DNA of 64,000 bases, from NCBI GenBank assembly GCA_023440705.1, contig JAEXRP010000008.1:68920-132919 (forward strand), given 5' to 3'. The notes under the pieces were generated by a model. The model searched no databases and had not been told where the DNA came from. It worked only from the letters and a program-made list of their open reading frames with translations. This document shows positions 26,720 through 34,625 of the stretch, one piece after another (positions within the stretch are counted from its first letter, which is position 1; each line of letters opens with the position of its first letter). Source of the DNA: Soonwooa sp023440705 (GTDB lineage: Bacteria > Bacteroidota > Bacteroidia > Flavobacteriales > Weeksellaceae). Made by a program: the position numbers and the translations under genes.

Positions 26720-27280
26720 TTAAATACTACTTCGGATTCTGCTCAAAGTTTCTGGTGAAATGCCAAGGTAAGTTGCGATGGTCCCAAGTGGTGCACGAAG
26801 AATAATATCTTTATGGTCTTGCATTAGATCCTCATATTTTTCCTTCGCTGTCATATATTGCAAAGAAGTCATTCTGTTGGACATTTGCACCATGAGATTC
26901 CCGAGAATATAACGACTAAAATTAGCCGCAGGCAAAGACTCTTTACATAACATTTCGAGTTTTTCGTAATCACAATACACAATACTCGAATTTTCTAAAG
27001 CCTCAATATTAAAACGTGTTGGCTGCTCTTGGAAAAGCGTATCGATATTGGCAACAAGCTTTCCTTCGGGATAAAAATTAGTGGTAATATCTTTTCCGTT
27101 TTCTAAATAAAAAGCACGTAATAAACCATTTTCAATAAAATAAATATTACGATTGTAACTTCCATTTCGGCTAATAACATCGCCTTTTTTCACTTCTAAA
27201 CTTCTAATATTATCTATGATAAAATCCTGAATTTCGGTATCGTTAGGGAAAAACTGAGATATTATTTTTTGGAATATCAT
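26720..27280 (-). CDS. Crp/Fnr-family transcriptional regulator
   Basis: A 186-residue protein. Residues ~20-115 form a cyclic-nucleotide-binding-type beta-roll (VKKGDVISRNGSYNRNIYFIENGLLRAFYLENG). The C-terminal helix-turn-helix is short: APLGTIATYLGISPETLSRIRSSI. There are no Cys residues arranged for an Fe-S cluster and the phosphate-binding cassette of true CRP is not evident, so the ligand is unknown. Such short Crp/Fnr proteins are common in Bacteroidota. It lies downstream of the efflux operon but is separated from it by a terminator. Confidence 0.88.
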   Translation of the reverse strand: MIFQKIISQFFPNDTEIQDFIIDNIRSLEVKKGDVISRNGSYNRNIYFIENGLLRAFYLENGKDITTNFYPEGKLVANIDTLFQEQPTRFNIEALENSSIVYCDYEKLEMLCKESLPAANFSRYILGNLMVQMSNRMTSLQYMTAKEKYEDLMQDHKDIILRAPLGTIATYLGISPETLSRIRSSI

Positions 27281-27360
27281 GGCGTTTAGTTTTAAAAAAT
27301 GGAGAATCTGTTATTTACTCAATTGGAATCGGTTTTAAAAATACACTTTTTTAATGATTC

Positions 27361-27401
27361 AAAAAAAATAAGGCCTTCCCGAACTAACGGAAAAGCCTTA
27401 T
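27361..27401 (-). terminator. terminator of the efflux operon
   Basis: On the minus strand AAGGCTTTTCCG pairs with CGGGAAGGCCTT, followed by a run of eight T after TTA. It lies 35 bp after the permease stop. Confidence 0.8.
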
Positions 27402-27435
27402 CAACAAACACAAAAATGAAAAACTGCCTAGACAG

Positions 27436-28629
27436 TTAATCTATTTTCTCTTCAATAACCTCTTTAGGTTTATCTTTTTTAAAAATGATTTTTAATTTAA
27501 TTTTTAATGCTACCCAACCCAGCACAAAATAAACGGCTGCCAGCGTAAACAGATGCCAGAAATATTTGTCTGTTAAATAATCCGAACCATGTTGTATTAC
27601 CATAATCTTCAACGCTTCTAGATATGGCGTTAACGGAATAATGTCTGTTAATGCACGTATTGCAGTTGGCATCGCATAAGTCGGCCATGTAAAACCACTG
27701 ATGATGAATGCTGGTGATGCAATAACCATCAAAATTTGTGTTGCTTTTAACGCATCAGGAAGAATAATACTGAACAATACACCCAAATTGGTTGATGCTA
27801 AAACAAAGAAACTTGTCACCCACAAAAAGTTCATCACATTGTCTGGTGCAGGCACTTTGAAGTAAATACTTAATACGTAAAACATCAAAATATTAAATAC
27901 TGAAAATACCCAAATCGGAAGACATTTAATCGCCATTATTAAGGCTGCATATTTTTCTTTACCTGCAAAATCTCTTTTAAAACTGTCTCTTTTAAACTCT
28001 TCTGAAAAAGTTACCGCCATCGCCAACAGAATAACTTGTTGTAAAACAACTGCCATTAAAGCGGGCCACATGAAAATTAAATAATTACTCGTTGTATTAA
28101 AAAGCGTGATGTAATTGGCTTTGAAAGGTTCATACTGCGAACTCGCTTCAGTGGCAGAAAGACCTTTCTTTTGTAGAGCTTTCATCTCAGCGCCAGCAGA
28201 AAAACTTCCTAAAGTAACTTGTATTGCTTTACTCGCAAAATTGGCGGTTAAGACATTGGAAGTGTTTACAAAAACATTAATTTCTGGATACTTTTTTTGC
28301 AACATCATGGCTTCAAAACGTTCAGGAATAATAACCACAGCCGCAGCATCTTTTTTAATAACTTCATCTTTTAAATCCAAAGGTTGTTCAAGATAATTTA
28401 GAACTTTGATAGAAGAGTTATCGTCAAGCATATCAACAACCTGCTGTGACAGAGGCGTTTTGTCCTGATTAACGACAATGACTGGGATGTCGGTTACTTT
28501 TCCTTGTTGGTAGGTAAAGCCCATTAATAAAGCATATACCAAAGGTGCCAAGAAGAAAACAGATCGTAACGTACTATTTGATAGAAAGAGTTTGAATTCT
28601 CTCTTTATTAAAAATAATATTTGTTTCAT
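27436..28629 (-). CDS. ABC-2-type transporter permease
   Basis: A 397-residue protein (start taken at MKQILFLIKREFKLF; a nine-codon extension overlaps the previous gene). One N-terminal helix (~20-42) is followed by a large periplasmic domain and five C-terminal helices, the YhiI/YbhS/YbhR-like ABC-2 permease layout. With the HlyD and TolC genes it makes an envelope-spanning exporter for a drug or metabolite. The operon has no ATP-binding subunit and only one permease; a homodimer with an ATPase from elsewhere would be needed. It ends at a terminator (27361). Confidence 0.87.
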   Translation of the reverse strand: MKQILFLIKREFKLFLSNSTLRSVFFLAPLVYALLMGFTYQQGKVTDIPVIVVNQDKTPLSQQVVDMLDDNSSIKVLNYLEQPLDLKDEVIKKDAAAVVIIPERFEAMMLQKKYPEINVFVNTSNVLTANFASKAIQVTLGSFSAGAEMKALQKKGLSATEASSQYEPFKANYITLFNTTSNYLIFMWPALMAVVLQQVILLAMAVTFSEEFKRDSFKRDFAGKEKYAALIMAIKCLPIWVFSVFNILMFYVLSIYFKVPAPDNVMNFLWVTSFFVLASTNLGVLFSIILPDALKATQILMVIASPAFIISGFTWPTYAMPTAIRALTDIIPLTPYLEALKIMVIQHGSDYLTDKYFWHLFTLAAVYFVLGWVALKIKLKIIFKKDKPKEVIEEKID

Positions 28630-28639
28630 CGCCTTGTTT

Positions 28640-29596
28640 TTATTGTAAAACAACACTAGAGTTCACCAATAATCCTTTAGTAGCGGTGTTATCATTTGGA
28701 ATAACTTTCACTTCGTACACGGCATCTTCGGGATTATAATCTGGGAAAGCCGTTGTAATATCAGCATACTTTGTCAACTGCTTGATGCTAACAATTTTTC
28801 CAGCAAATTCTTTATTACCGTAAGTCGTCTTCATCTGCACAGCCAAACCTTTTTGATATTTAGAAATCAAACTTTCTGGAACTGTAAATCTGAAGTAAGT
28901 TGTATTCGGCACATAACCATTGAACAACGCATAACCCGCAGTCGCCAATTCGCCTTTATGTAAAGCAATGGTCTCGATTTCCATGTCGTTGGTGGCGATA
29001 ACATAACGCTCAGAATAGGCAACATTGGCTTCTTGCAATGCGCCCATCGCTTGGCTAGCTTGGCCTTCTGCCATATTTATTTTTTCGTAACGCGTTCCTA
29101 ATTCTACGTCGTGTAACTCTGCGTTAACGGCGTCTAGTTGCGCTTTTGCACCTTGATATTTTGCAAAAACTTCGTCATAACTTTGCGGCGACATGAGACT
29201 ATCACGGAACATATTTCTTGCACGATTATAAGATTTATTAGCAAAATCATATTGCTCTCTAAGACCTTTCTGCTTGGCTTTTAATTGTCGTAATTGATCG
29301 GCTGTTGCACCATTTTTAGCCATTTGAGCTTGTGCTTGCGCTGCTGCGGTTGCTCCTTTTGCTTGTGCTATTTTTGCAGAAACTTCGGGTACATCGAGTT
29401 TTGCTAACGTATCGCCAGCTTTTACAGTTTGTCCTTCTTCGACAAAGATTTCTAAAATCCTGCCGGTTACTTTTGGAGAAAAAGAAATGACATCTTTTTT
29501 AGTTTTTCCTTCAAAACCTTTTTGGACTTTGGTGTCGTTACAAGCTGCTAAAGTTAAAATTGTCGCTAGACCTAATATTTTTGATAAATTATTCAT
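28640..29596 (-). CDS. HlyD-family membrane-fusion lipoprotein
   Basis: The periplasmic adaptor of the exporter. Starting at MNNLSKILGL gives a signal peptide with lipobox LTLAACNDT; an upstream in-frame Met would overlap tolC. The chain shows the biotinyl-lipoyl half (RILEIFVEEGQTVKAGDTLAKLDVPEV), a long Ala/Gln-rich coiled coil (residues ~75-190, AAAQAQAQMAKNGATADQLRQ) and a beta-barrel half. It lies between the TolC gene and the permease (10 bp gap), so all three are one transcript. Confidence 0.9.
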   Translation of the reverse strand: MNNLSKILGLATILTLAACNDTKVQKGFEGKTKKDVISFSPKVTGRILEIFVEEGQTVKAGDTLAKLDVPEVSAKIAQAKGATAAAQAQAQMAKNGATADQLRQLKAKQKGLREQYDFANKSYNRARNMFRDSLMSPQSYDEVFAKYQGAKAQLDAVNAELHDVELGTRYEKINMAEGQASQAMGALQEANVAYSERYVIATNDMEIETIALHKGELATAGYALFNGYVPNTTYFRFTVPESLISKYQKGLAVQMKTTYGNKEFAGKIVSIKQLTKYADITTAFPDYNPEDAVYEVKVIPNDNTATKGLLVNSSVVLQ

Positions 29597-29609
29597 TGTT
29601 TTGTGATGT

Positions 29610-31013
29610 TTAAAGTTGGTTGATGTCAAGATTTTGTGTGGCTTTCATCAGTTCGATAGCGCTACGTCTTTGGTTGTAGATGGCGGTTTGATATTCGAGT
29701 TCTGCAGTTTGCAAATCGTTTTCGGCATCGATAAGATCTGATGATTTTTTAGTCCCGTAACGGAATTCTTTCTCTACATTTTGCAAAGCAATACTTGCAA
29801 TACTTTTTGCTTTGGCTTTCAGATTAATCTGTGCATCGGCAATGTCGTAATTGGTTTGATTGTTTGCTAAATTTAACTTTAATTTCTTTTGTGCATCACG
29901 TTTTTTATTCTCTAATATTTCTTTATTTATTTTTGCGCTTTCAACAGCAACTTTACCTTCATTACCGTCAAAAACATCCCATTTGAAACCGACACCAGCT
30001 TGGAAAATCGGTAAGACATTCAAGTTAGATGGGTTGATATTAAGTTTGGTATTTAAACCTTGAATTAAATCTTTGGAAGTCGAAATATGATTATTGTAAA
30101 GTCCAAAATAGGAAAGTGACGTCTGTGCTTGCACCTTCGGAACCCACCATTTTTTCTCAGCTTCAATCTTGAATTCTGTCGCTTTAATCCCATGATCTAA
30201 AGCTTGAACTTCTGCACGTTGGTCGATATTTTTGTCAGCAACAGCGTACGAAATGGGTTTAAGATTAGGTTTAATCTCCGCAATTCTTTCGCGCTCGATG
30301 CCTGTTAAAACTTCGAGTTGTGTAATCAAAAGTTGCTTTTTACCTTCATATTCAACAATTTTTGAATCTAAAGTCGCTTGTGCTAATTCAATTTTTTTAT
30401 GATCATAAGGTGTAATAAGTCCATAACCAAGAGCTTTGTCAGCGGTTTCTCGGTTGATGTCCAATCGTTTTTTGCTCTCGTCAAGAACTTTTCGAGATTC
30501 TTCTAAAAGTGCAAATTGATCGTAAGCTTGCGAAATCATCGATACAACGTCGTCTTTGCTTTTCTCCATCAACATTTGTTCTGATAGATTTTTTTCGCGA
30601 TTGGCTTCCTTTAGATATTTCACTTTTCCACCAGAATAAAGCAACACCGAAGCTTCGGCTTTTGCCATTGCAGAAATCCCGGAAATATTAAGATTATTAC
30701 TTCGTTCTGGCACAGTTAATCCTGGAAAAACATTCGGAATTGCTGGCAGGTTGACTTCTGGCGTCGAAAACTGAGCTGATGTGTACATATAACCACCTTT
30801 CCCCGAAATTTCGACTTTCGGTAGAAATATGTCTTTCAGTTTTTCGTCGTCGAGATGTGTGATTTTGTTTTGCAGAACTTGTTCGTTAAGCGTCGCATCA
30901 TTACGAAGTGCGCTGTTGATAAGCTCTTGCAATGTTGGCGCAGAAGTTTGCGAAAAAATAAGCGATGGTAGCAAAAGCAGAATCCCCGCCCATTTCTTAT
31001 TTCTGTTTTTCAT
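29610..31013 (-). CDS. TolC-family outer-membrane efflux protein
   Basis: The outer-membrane channel of the exporter. The start at MKNRNKKWAGILLLLPSLIFSQ gives a good signal peptide; a 13-codon extension upstream lacks one. The rest shows the repeated long-helix pattern of OEP proteins (LQELINSALRNDATLNEQVLQNKI; KKSSDLIDAENDLQTAELEYQTAIYNQRRSAIELMKATQNL). At 467 residues it has normal length. First gene of the operon TolC-HlyD-permease. Confidence 0.92.
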   Translation of the reverse strand: MKNRNKKWAGILLLLPSLIFSQTSAPTLQELINSALRNDATLNEQVLQNKITHLDDEKLKDIFLPKVEISGKGGYMYTSAQFSTPEVNLPAIPNVFPGLTVPERSNNLNISGISAMAKAEASVLLYSGGKVKYLKEANREKNLSEQMLMEKSKDDVVSMISQAYDQFALLEESRKVLDESKKRLDINRETADKALGYGLITPYDHKKIELAQATLDSKIVEYEGKKQLLITQLEVLTGIERERIAEIKPNLKPISYAVADKNIDQRAEVQALDHGIKATEFKIEAEKKWWVPKVQAQTSLSYFGLYNNHISTSKDLIQGLNTKLNINPSNLNVLPIFQAGVGFKWDVFDGNEGKVAVESAKINKEILENKKRDAQKKLKLNLANNQTNYDIADAQINLKAKAKSIASIALQNVEKEFRYGTKKSSDLIDAENDLQTAELEYQTAIYNQRRSAIELMKATQNLDINQL

Positions 31014-31036
31014 TTTTGTATGTTGTTTGTTTGTGG

Positions 31037-31057
31037 TACAAAGTTGAGACAATTAAA
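31037..31057 (-). promoter_or_regulatory. 21-bp motif shared with the dsbA-like gene, upstream of the efflux operon
   Basis: The plus-strand sequence contains ACAAAGTTG-A-GACAATTAA. The same 21 positions occur at 46585-46605 with one difference. On the minus strand it reads TTTAATTGTC-n-CAACTTTGTA, ending 23 bp before the TolC ATG. CAACTTTG is one base from the -7 consensus, and TTGTCnCAA has dyad character. It may be a promoter, an operator, or both. Confidence 0.45.
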
Positions 31058-31316
31058 ACCTCCTTCCTTTGACAAATGTCAAAAAGTATAAACAACAGCA
31101 ATAATCCGCTAACATTAGGATAGTTGTAAAGTTAAAAATTTAAGATTCAACTTTCAATTTATTTTATTGATTTTAGACTGAAATTTTAAAATGAAAAATT
31201 AATAGTTTAGACGAAAAATAGCAAAATAGAAATTCAATTAAAAGTAAAAATTTACACTTATTTTAAAAATGTTAGAAGCACTTTTTTAATTAATTTAGCA
31301 TAACAAATTGCAAAAT

Positions 31317-32372
31317 ATGATGAATTGGAATAATCAAATCACAGCGCTTTTACAGATTAAATATCCTTTTATACAAGCACCAATGCTCGGTGTGTCGACG
31401 CCAGAAATGTTAGTTGCTGCTGGCGAGGTTGGCTGTTTGGGAAGTTTGGCTTTGGGCGATTTGGATGCCGAAACTTGTCTTAAAAGTATTCATCAGGTTC
31501 AACAAATGACCAACCGAAATTTTGCTGCAAATATTTTTGTTCATCAACTTCCAAAAGTGAATGATGAATTAAAATTTCATTACGAAAAAACAAAATTATT
31601 TCTTGAAAATTTCGCAAAAAACCAGAATTTAGAAGTTGAATTTCCAGATTTTGAATCGATAAAACTTAATCCTTATCAAGAACAAATTGATGCAATTATT
31701 GACGCAAAAGCTAAGATTTTTAGTTTCACTTTTGGGAACATCGATGCAGAAAGTGTTGAAAAGCTTAAATCAAAAAACATTAAAATCATCGGAACTTGTA
31801 CATCATTACATGAAGCTTTAGAGCTCGAAAAAAATGATGTTGACTTAATTTGTGTTCAAGGACTTGAAGCGGGCGGTCATCGCGGAAGTTTTGTTGACGA
31901 TAATATTCCAAAAATTGGCGGTTTATCTTTGTTAAATACTGTTTTTGAAAAGGTGAAAAAACCAATTGTTTATGCTGGTGGACTTTGTAATTCGCAAACT
32001 ATTTTAGCTGCTAAAACTTTAGGTGCACAAGCTTTTCAAATTGGCTCGATGTTGCTTTGTTCCGAAGAAAGTCAATTAAATTTAGCTGAAAAACAAAAAT
32101 TAAAATCAGCATCCGAACAAGATATTATGCTGATTAAAAGCTTTTCTGGACGCTATGCACGAGGATTGCAAAACACTTTTACAGACGCTTTTGAAAACTC
32201 AGAATATGTTCTTCCATATCCGTATCAAAATAAGTTAACAGCAAACTTGCGAAAAGTCGCAAAATCGCAATCTAATACTAATTTTTCGAATATTTGGACA
32301 GGTCAATCGATTGGTCATTTCAGTGAAAAAAGCACCAAAAATATTCTTCAAAATTTAATTAAAAGCATTTAG
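31317..32372 (+). CDS. nitronate monooxygenase / 2-nitropropane dioxygenase-like flavoprotein
   Basis: An FMN-dependent TIM-barrel oxidoreductase. Family marks: FIQAPMLGVSTPEMLVAAGEVGCLGSLALG at the N-terminus, the GLEAGGHRGSF loop (conserved His of class I enzymes), KKPIVYAGGLCNS and TLGAQAFQIGSMLL for phosphate binding. The 352 residues fit the family. The start is taken at ATG 31317 (a second ATG follows directly). These enzymes oxidise alkyl nitronates such as propionate-3-nitronate. It is divergent from the efflux operon; a functional link is possible but not shown. Confidence 0.88.
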   Translation: MMNWNNQITALLQIKYPFIQAPMLGVSTPEMLVAAGEVGCLGSLALGDLDAETCLKSIHQVQQMTNRNFAANIFVHQLPKVNDELKFHYEKTKLFLENFAKNQNLEVEFPDFESIKLNPYQEQIDAIIDAKAKIFSFTFGNIDAESVEKLKSKNIKIIGTCTSLHEALELEKNDVDLICVQGLEAGGHRGSFVDDNIPKIGGLSLLNTVFEKVKKPIVYAGGLCNSQTILAAKTLGAQAFQIGSMLLCSEESQLNLAEKQKLKSASEQDIMLIKSFSGRYARGLQNTFTDAFENSEYVLPYPYQNKLTANLRKVAKSQSNTNFSNIWTGQSIGHFSEKSTKNILQNLIKSI

Positions 32373-32380
32373 TTTTAAAC

Positions 32381-32412
32381 AAAAAATCCTCCATTGTTAA
32401 TAGAGGATTTAG
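32381..32412. terminator. bidirectional terminator
   Basis: AAATCCTC (32385-32392) pairs with GAGGATTT (32403-32410), with A-rich/T-rich flanks. It lies between the converging nitronate monooxygenase and aldo/keto reductase genes. Confidence 0.7.
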
Positions 32413-32438
32413 AATTTATTATTGAGAAAAAACTTAAT

Positions 32439-33278
32439 TTAAAAATCAACAAAATCTGGATTAAGACCCGAAAATCCTGCTTCTTCCATAGCGCTAATCG
32501 TTTGCATATCGTCATTATCAATTGTAAAAGCATTAACATCAATATTGGCAAGAATATTCTTCGGCGTTACAGATTTTGGAAGTGGTAAAATCCCGTTTTG
32601 AAGACAAAATTTAATACAAAGTTGCGCAACAGAAACATTATACTTTTCAGCAATGTTTTTTAATAATTCGTTGTCAAGAATTCGTCCCGAACCAATTGGA
32701 CTCCAAGCTTCTACCAAAATGTTATTCTTTTTACAATAATCAACAACATCATTTTGTAGATAATCTGGATGATACTCGATTTGGTTAAGCATCGGCGGTA
32801 TTTTTGCAGTTTCTATTAAGCTTTCGAGATGATGAACAAGGAAGTTACAAACGCCAATTGCCTTTATTTTTCCTTGGTTATAAAGATCTTCCATCGCGTG
32901 CCAAGTCTCGGAATTAAGTTCTTTCCAATTATCAAACTGTTTAGCATTTGCGGGCCAATGGATTAAATATAGATCAACGTAATCGGTTTGTAAAAGCTCC
33001 AATGACTTCTCGAAAGCATCCAAAGTTGATTGATAACCTCGGCTTGTATTCCAAACTTTAGTTGTCAAGAAAATATCTTTTCTGTCCAATTGACTTTCTT
33101 TGATCGCATCGCCAACGCCTTTTTCATTTTCATAGATTTTTGCGGTGTCAATATGCGTATATCCATTTTCTAAAGCAAAAGTCACTGCATTTTTAACATC
33201 ATCACCATCAGGAATTTGCCATGTTCCGAATCCAATTTCTGGAATCTCTAATCCATTATTTAAAACAAAATTTTTCAT
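32439..33278 (-). CDS. aldo/keto reductase
   Basis: An NADPH-dependent carbonyl reductase of 279 residues. The catalytic tetrad is complete: Asp44 and Tyr49 in THIDTAKIYENE, Lys74 in LTTKVWNTSRGY, and His107 in YLIHWP. The C-terminal NADP-binding loop is seen in LPLPKSVTPKNILANIDV. This is a prostaglandin F synthase/2,5-diketo-gluconate reductase-like member; the substrate cannot be predicted. It has its own -7 box at 33307. Confidence 0.92.
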   Translation of the reverse strand: MKNFVLNNGLEIPEIGFGTWQIPDGDDVKNAVTFALENGYTHIDTAKIYENEKGVGDAIKESQLDRKDIFLTTKVWNTSRGYQSTLDAFEKSLELLQTDYVDLYLIHWPANAKQFDNWKELNSETWHAMEDLYNQGKIKAIGVCNFLVHHLESLIETAKIPPMLNQIEYHPDYLQNDVVDYCKKNNILVEAWSPIGSGRILDNELLKNIAEKYNVSVAQLCIKFCLQNGILPLPKSVTPKNILANIDVNAFTIDNDDMQTISAMEEAGFSGLNPDFVDF

Positions 33279-33306
33279 ATTTCTGTATTAATTCATTTAA
33301 TGAAAA

Positions 33307-33314
33307 CAAATTTA
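33307..33314 (-). promoter_or_regulatory. -7 box of the aldo/keto reductase gene
   Basis: On the minus strand TAAATTTG fits TAnnTTTG, 28 bp upstream of the ATG. Confidence 0.5.
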
Positions 33315-33400
33315 GTTTAAACAAAAAAAACTTCGAGAAACTTTAAGATAAATTAACTTGTGGAAAGTGAGCTACAAACCATCTTTTAAAAAAGAAAAAT

Positions 33401-33408
33401 TATCTTTG
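33401..33408 (+). promoter_or_regulatory. -7 box of the ureohydrolase gene
   Basis: TATCTTTG is an exact TAnnTTTG match, ending 24 bp before the ATG at 33433. It argues that the ATG, and not an in-frame TTG 75 bp further upstream, is the translation start. Confidence 0.6.
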
Positions 33409-33432
33409 CACCGAAAATTAAAACAACTAAAA

Positions 33433-34512
33433 ATGTCAACAAAACAAGATAAAATAAACAACTTCGATCCATCGCAACCAGGTTTAGCTGATGGGACAAT
33501 TTTCGGATTACCTTTTACGGCAGAAGAGTCAGAAATTGTTGTTGTGGCAGTGCCTTGGGAAGTTACTGTAAGTTATGGTGCTGGCGCTTCGGAAGGTCCA
33601 GATGCTATTTTGGACGCTTCTTTTCAGGTGGATTTGCTGCATCAAGAATTTCCGGAATTATGGAAGCAAGGGATTTATTTTGATGCGGGAGCCGAACATT
33701 GGAAATCGACAAGTGATGAGCATAAAGCTTTGGCGCAACCAATTATCGAAGCTTTAGAAAATGGAGAAATTATCGCTGAAAATGAAGCCTTAAATCAAAG
33801 TTTAAAAACAATAAATGAAGCTTCCACTAAGTTAAATGCAGAATTGAAAGAACGCGTTTTGGATTGGCATTCGAAAGGGAAAAAAGTAATTTTGTTAGGT
33901 GGTGATCATTCAACGCCTTTTGGATATTATCAAGCTTTGGCGTCTCAATACGACAATTTTGGCATTTTGCATTTTGATGCACACATGGATTTGAGAATTG
34001 CTTATGAAGGTTTTACTTATTCTCACGCGTCTATTATGTATAACACAATCCAGCTTCCGCAAGTGTCAAAGTTGGTGCAAGTCGGCATTCGTGATTTTAG
34101 CGAGGAAGAAGTTGGTGTAATAAAATCAACGGATAAAGTAAAAGTTTTTACAGATACCGATCTTAAAAAAGCGCAGTTTGAAGGTAAAACTTGGAAACAA
34201 CAAGTGGACGAAATTATCGAGTTGTTACCTAATAATGTTGCGGTAAGTTTTGATATCGATGCGCTTTATCAATGGTATTGCCCGAATACAGGAACGCCAG
34301 TTCCGGGAGGTTTGTCGTACGAACAAGCGGTGTATGCGCTAAGTCGTTTGGCAGAATCTGACAAAAATATTATCGGAATCGACCTTGTAGAAGTTGCTCC
34401 AAGCGAAACTGACGAATGGGACGGAAATGTTGGCGCAAGAATGTTGTTCCACATGTGTGGTGTTTTGGCGAAGAATAACAAACTGAATGTTGGCGAGCCA
34501 GTTCGGTTTTAA
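33433..34512 (+). CDS. hutG: arginase/formimidoylglutamase-family ureohydrolase
   Basis: A binuclear Mn2+ hydrolase of the arginase superfamily. All metal ligands are visible: GGDHST (His), HFDAHMDLR (Asp-x-His-x-Asp) and VSFDIDALY (Asp-x-Asp). The 359 residues from ATG 33433 and the N-terminal DPSQPGLADGTIFGLPF are like the flavobacterial proteins annotated as formimidoylglutamase, which complete histidine breakdown to glutamate plus formamide. Agmatinase or arginase activity is an alternative; no other hut genes lie nearby. Symbol given tentatively. Confidence 0.8.
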   Translation: MSTKQDKINNFDPSQPGLADGTIFGLPFTAEESEIVVVAVPWEVTVSYGAGASEGPDAILDASFQVDLLHQEFPELWKQGIYFDAGAEHWKSTSDEHKALAQPIIEALENGEIIAENEALNQSLKTINEASTKLNAELKERVLDWHSKGKKVILLGGDHSTPFGYYQALASQYDNFGILHFDAHMDLRIAYEGFTYSHASIMYNTIQLPQVSKLVQVGIRDFSEEEVGVIKSTDKVKVFTDTDLKKAQFEGKTWKQQVDEIIELLPNNVAVSFDIDALYQWYCPNTGTPVPGGLSYEQAVYALSRLAESDKNIIGIDLVEVAPSETDEWDGNVGARMLFHMCGVLAKNNKLNVGEPVRF

Positions 34513-34536
34513 GAAAGTATAAATTCAAAAAAATAT

Positions 34537-34569
34537 AAAGCAGCTTGTCGTTTGGCAGGTTGCTTTTTT
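34537..34569 (+). terminator. terminator after the ureohydrolase gene
   Basis: AAAGCAGCTTGTC pairs with GGCAGGTTGCTTT (with G-U pairs), followed by T. It separates this unit from the kinase gene. Confidence 0.75.
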
Positions 34570-34625
34570 GTTTTAAAAACAAGCAAGGAACAATTTTTGC
34601 GTCCAAGAAAACTAGAATAAATCTT

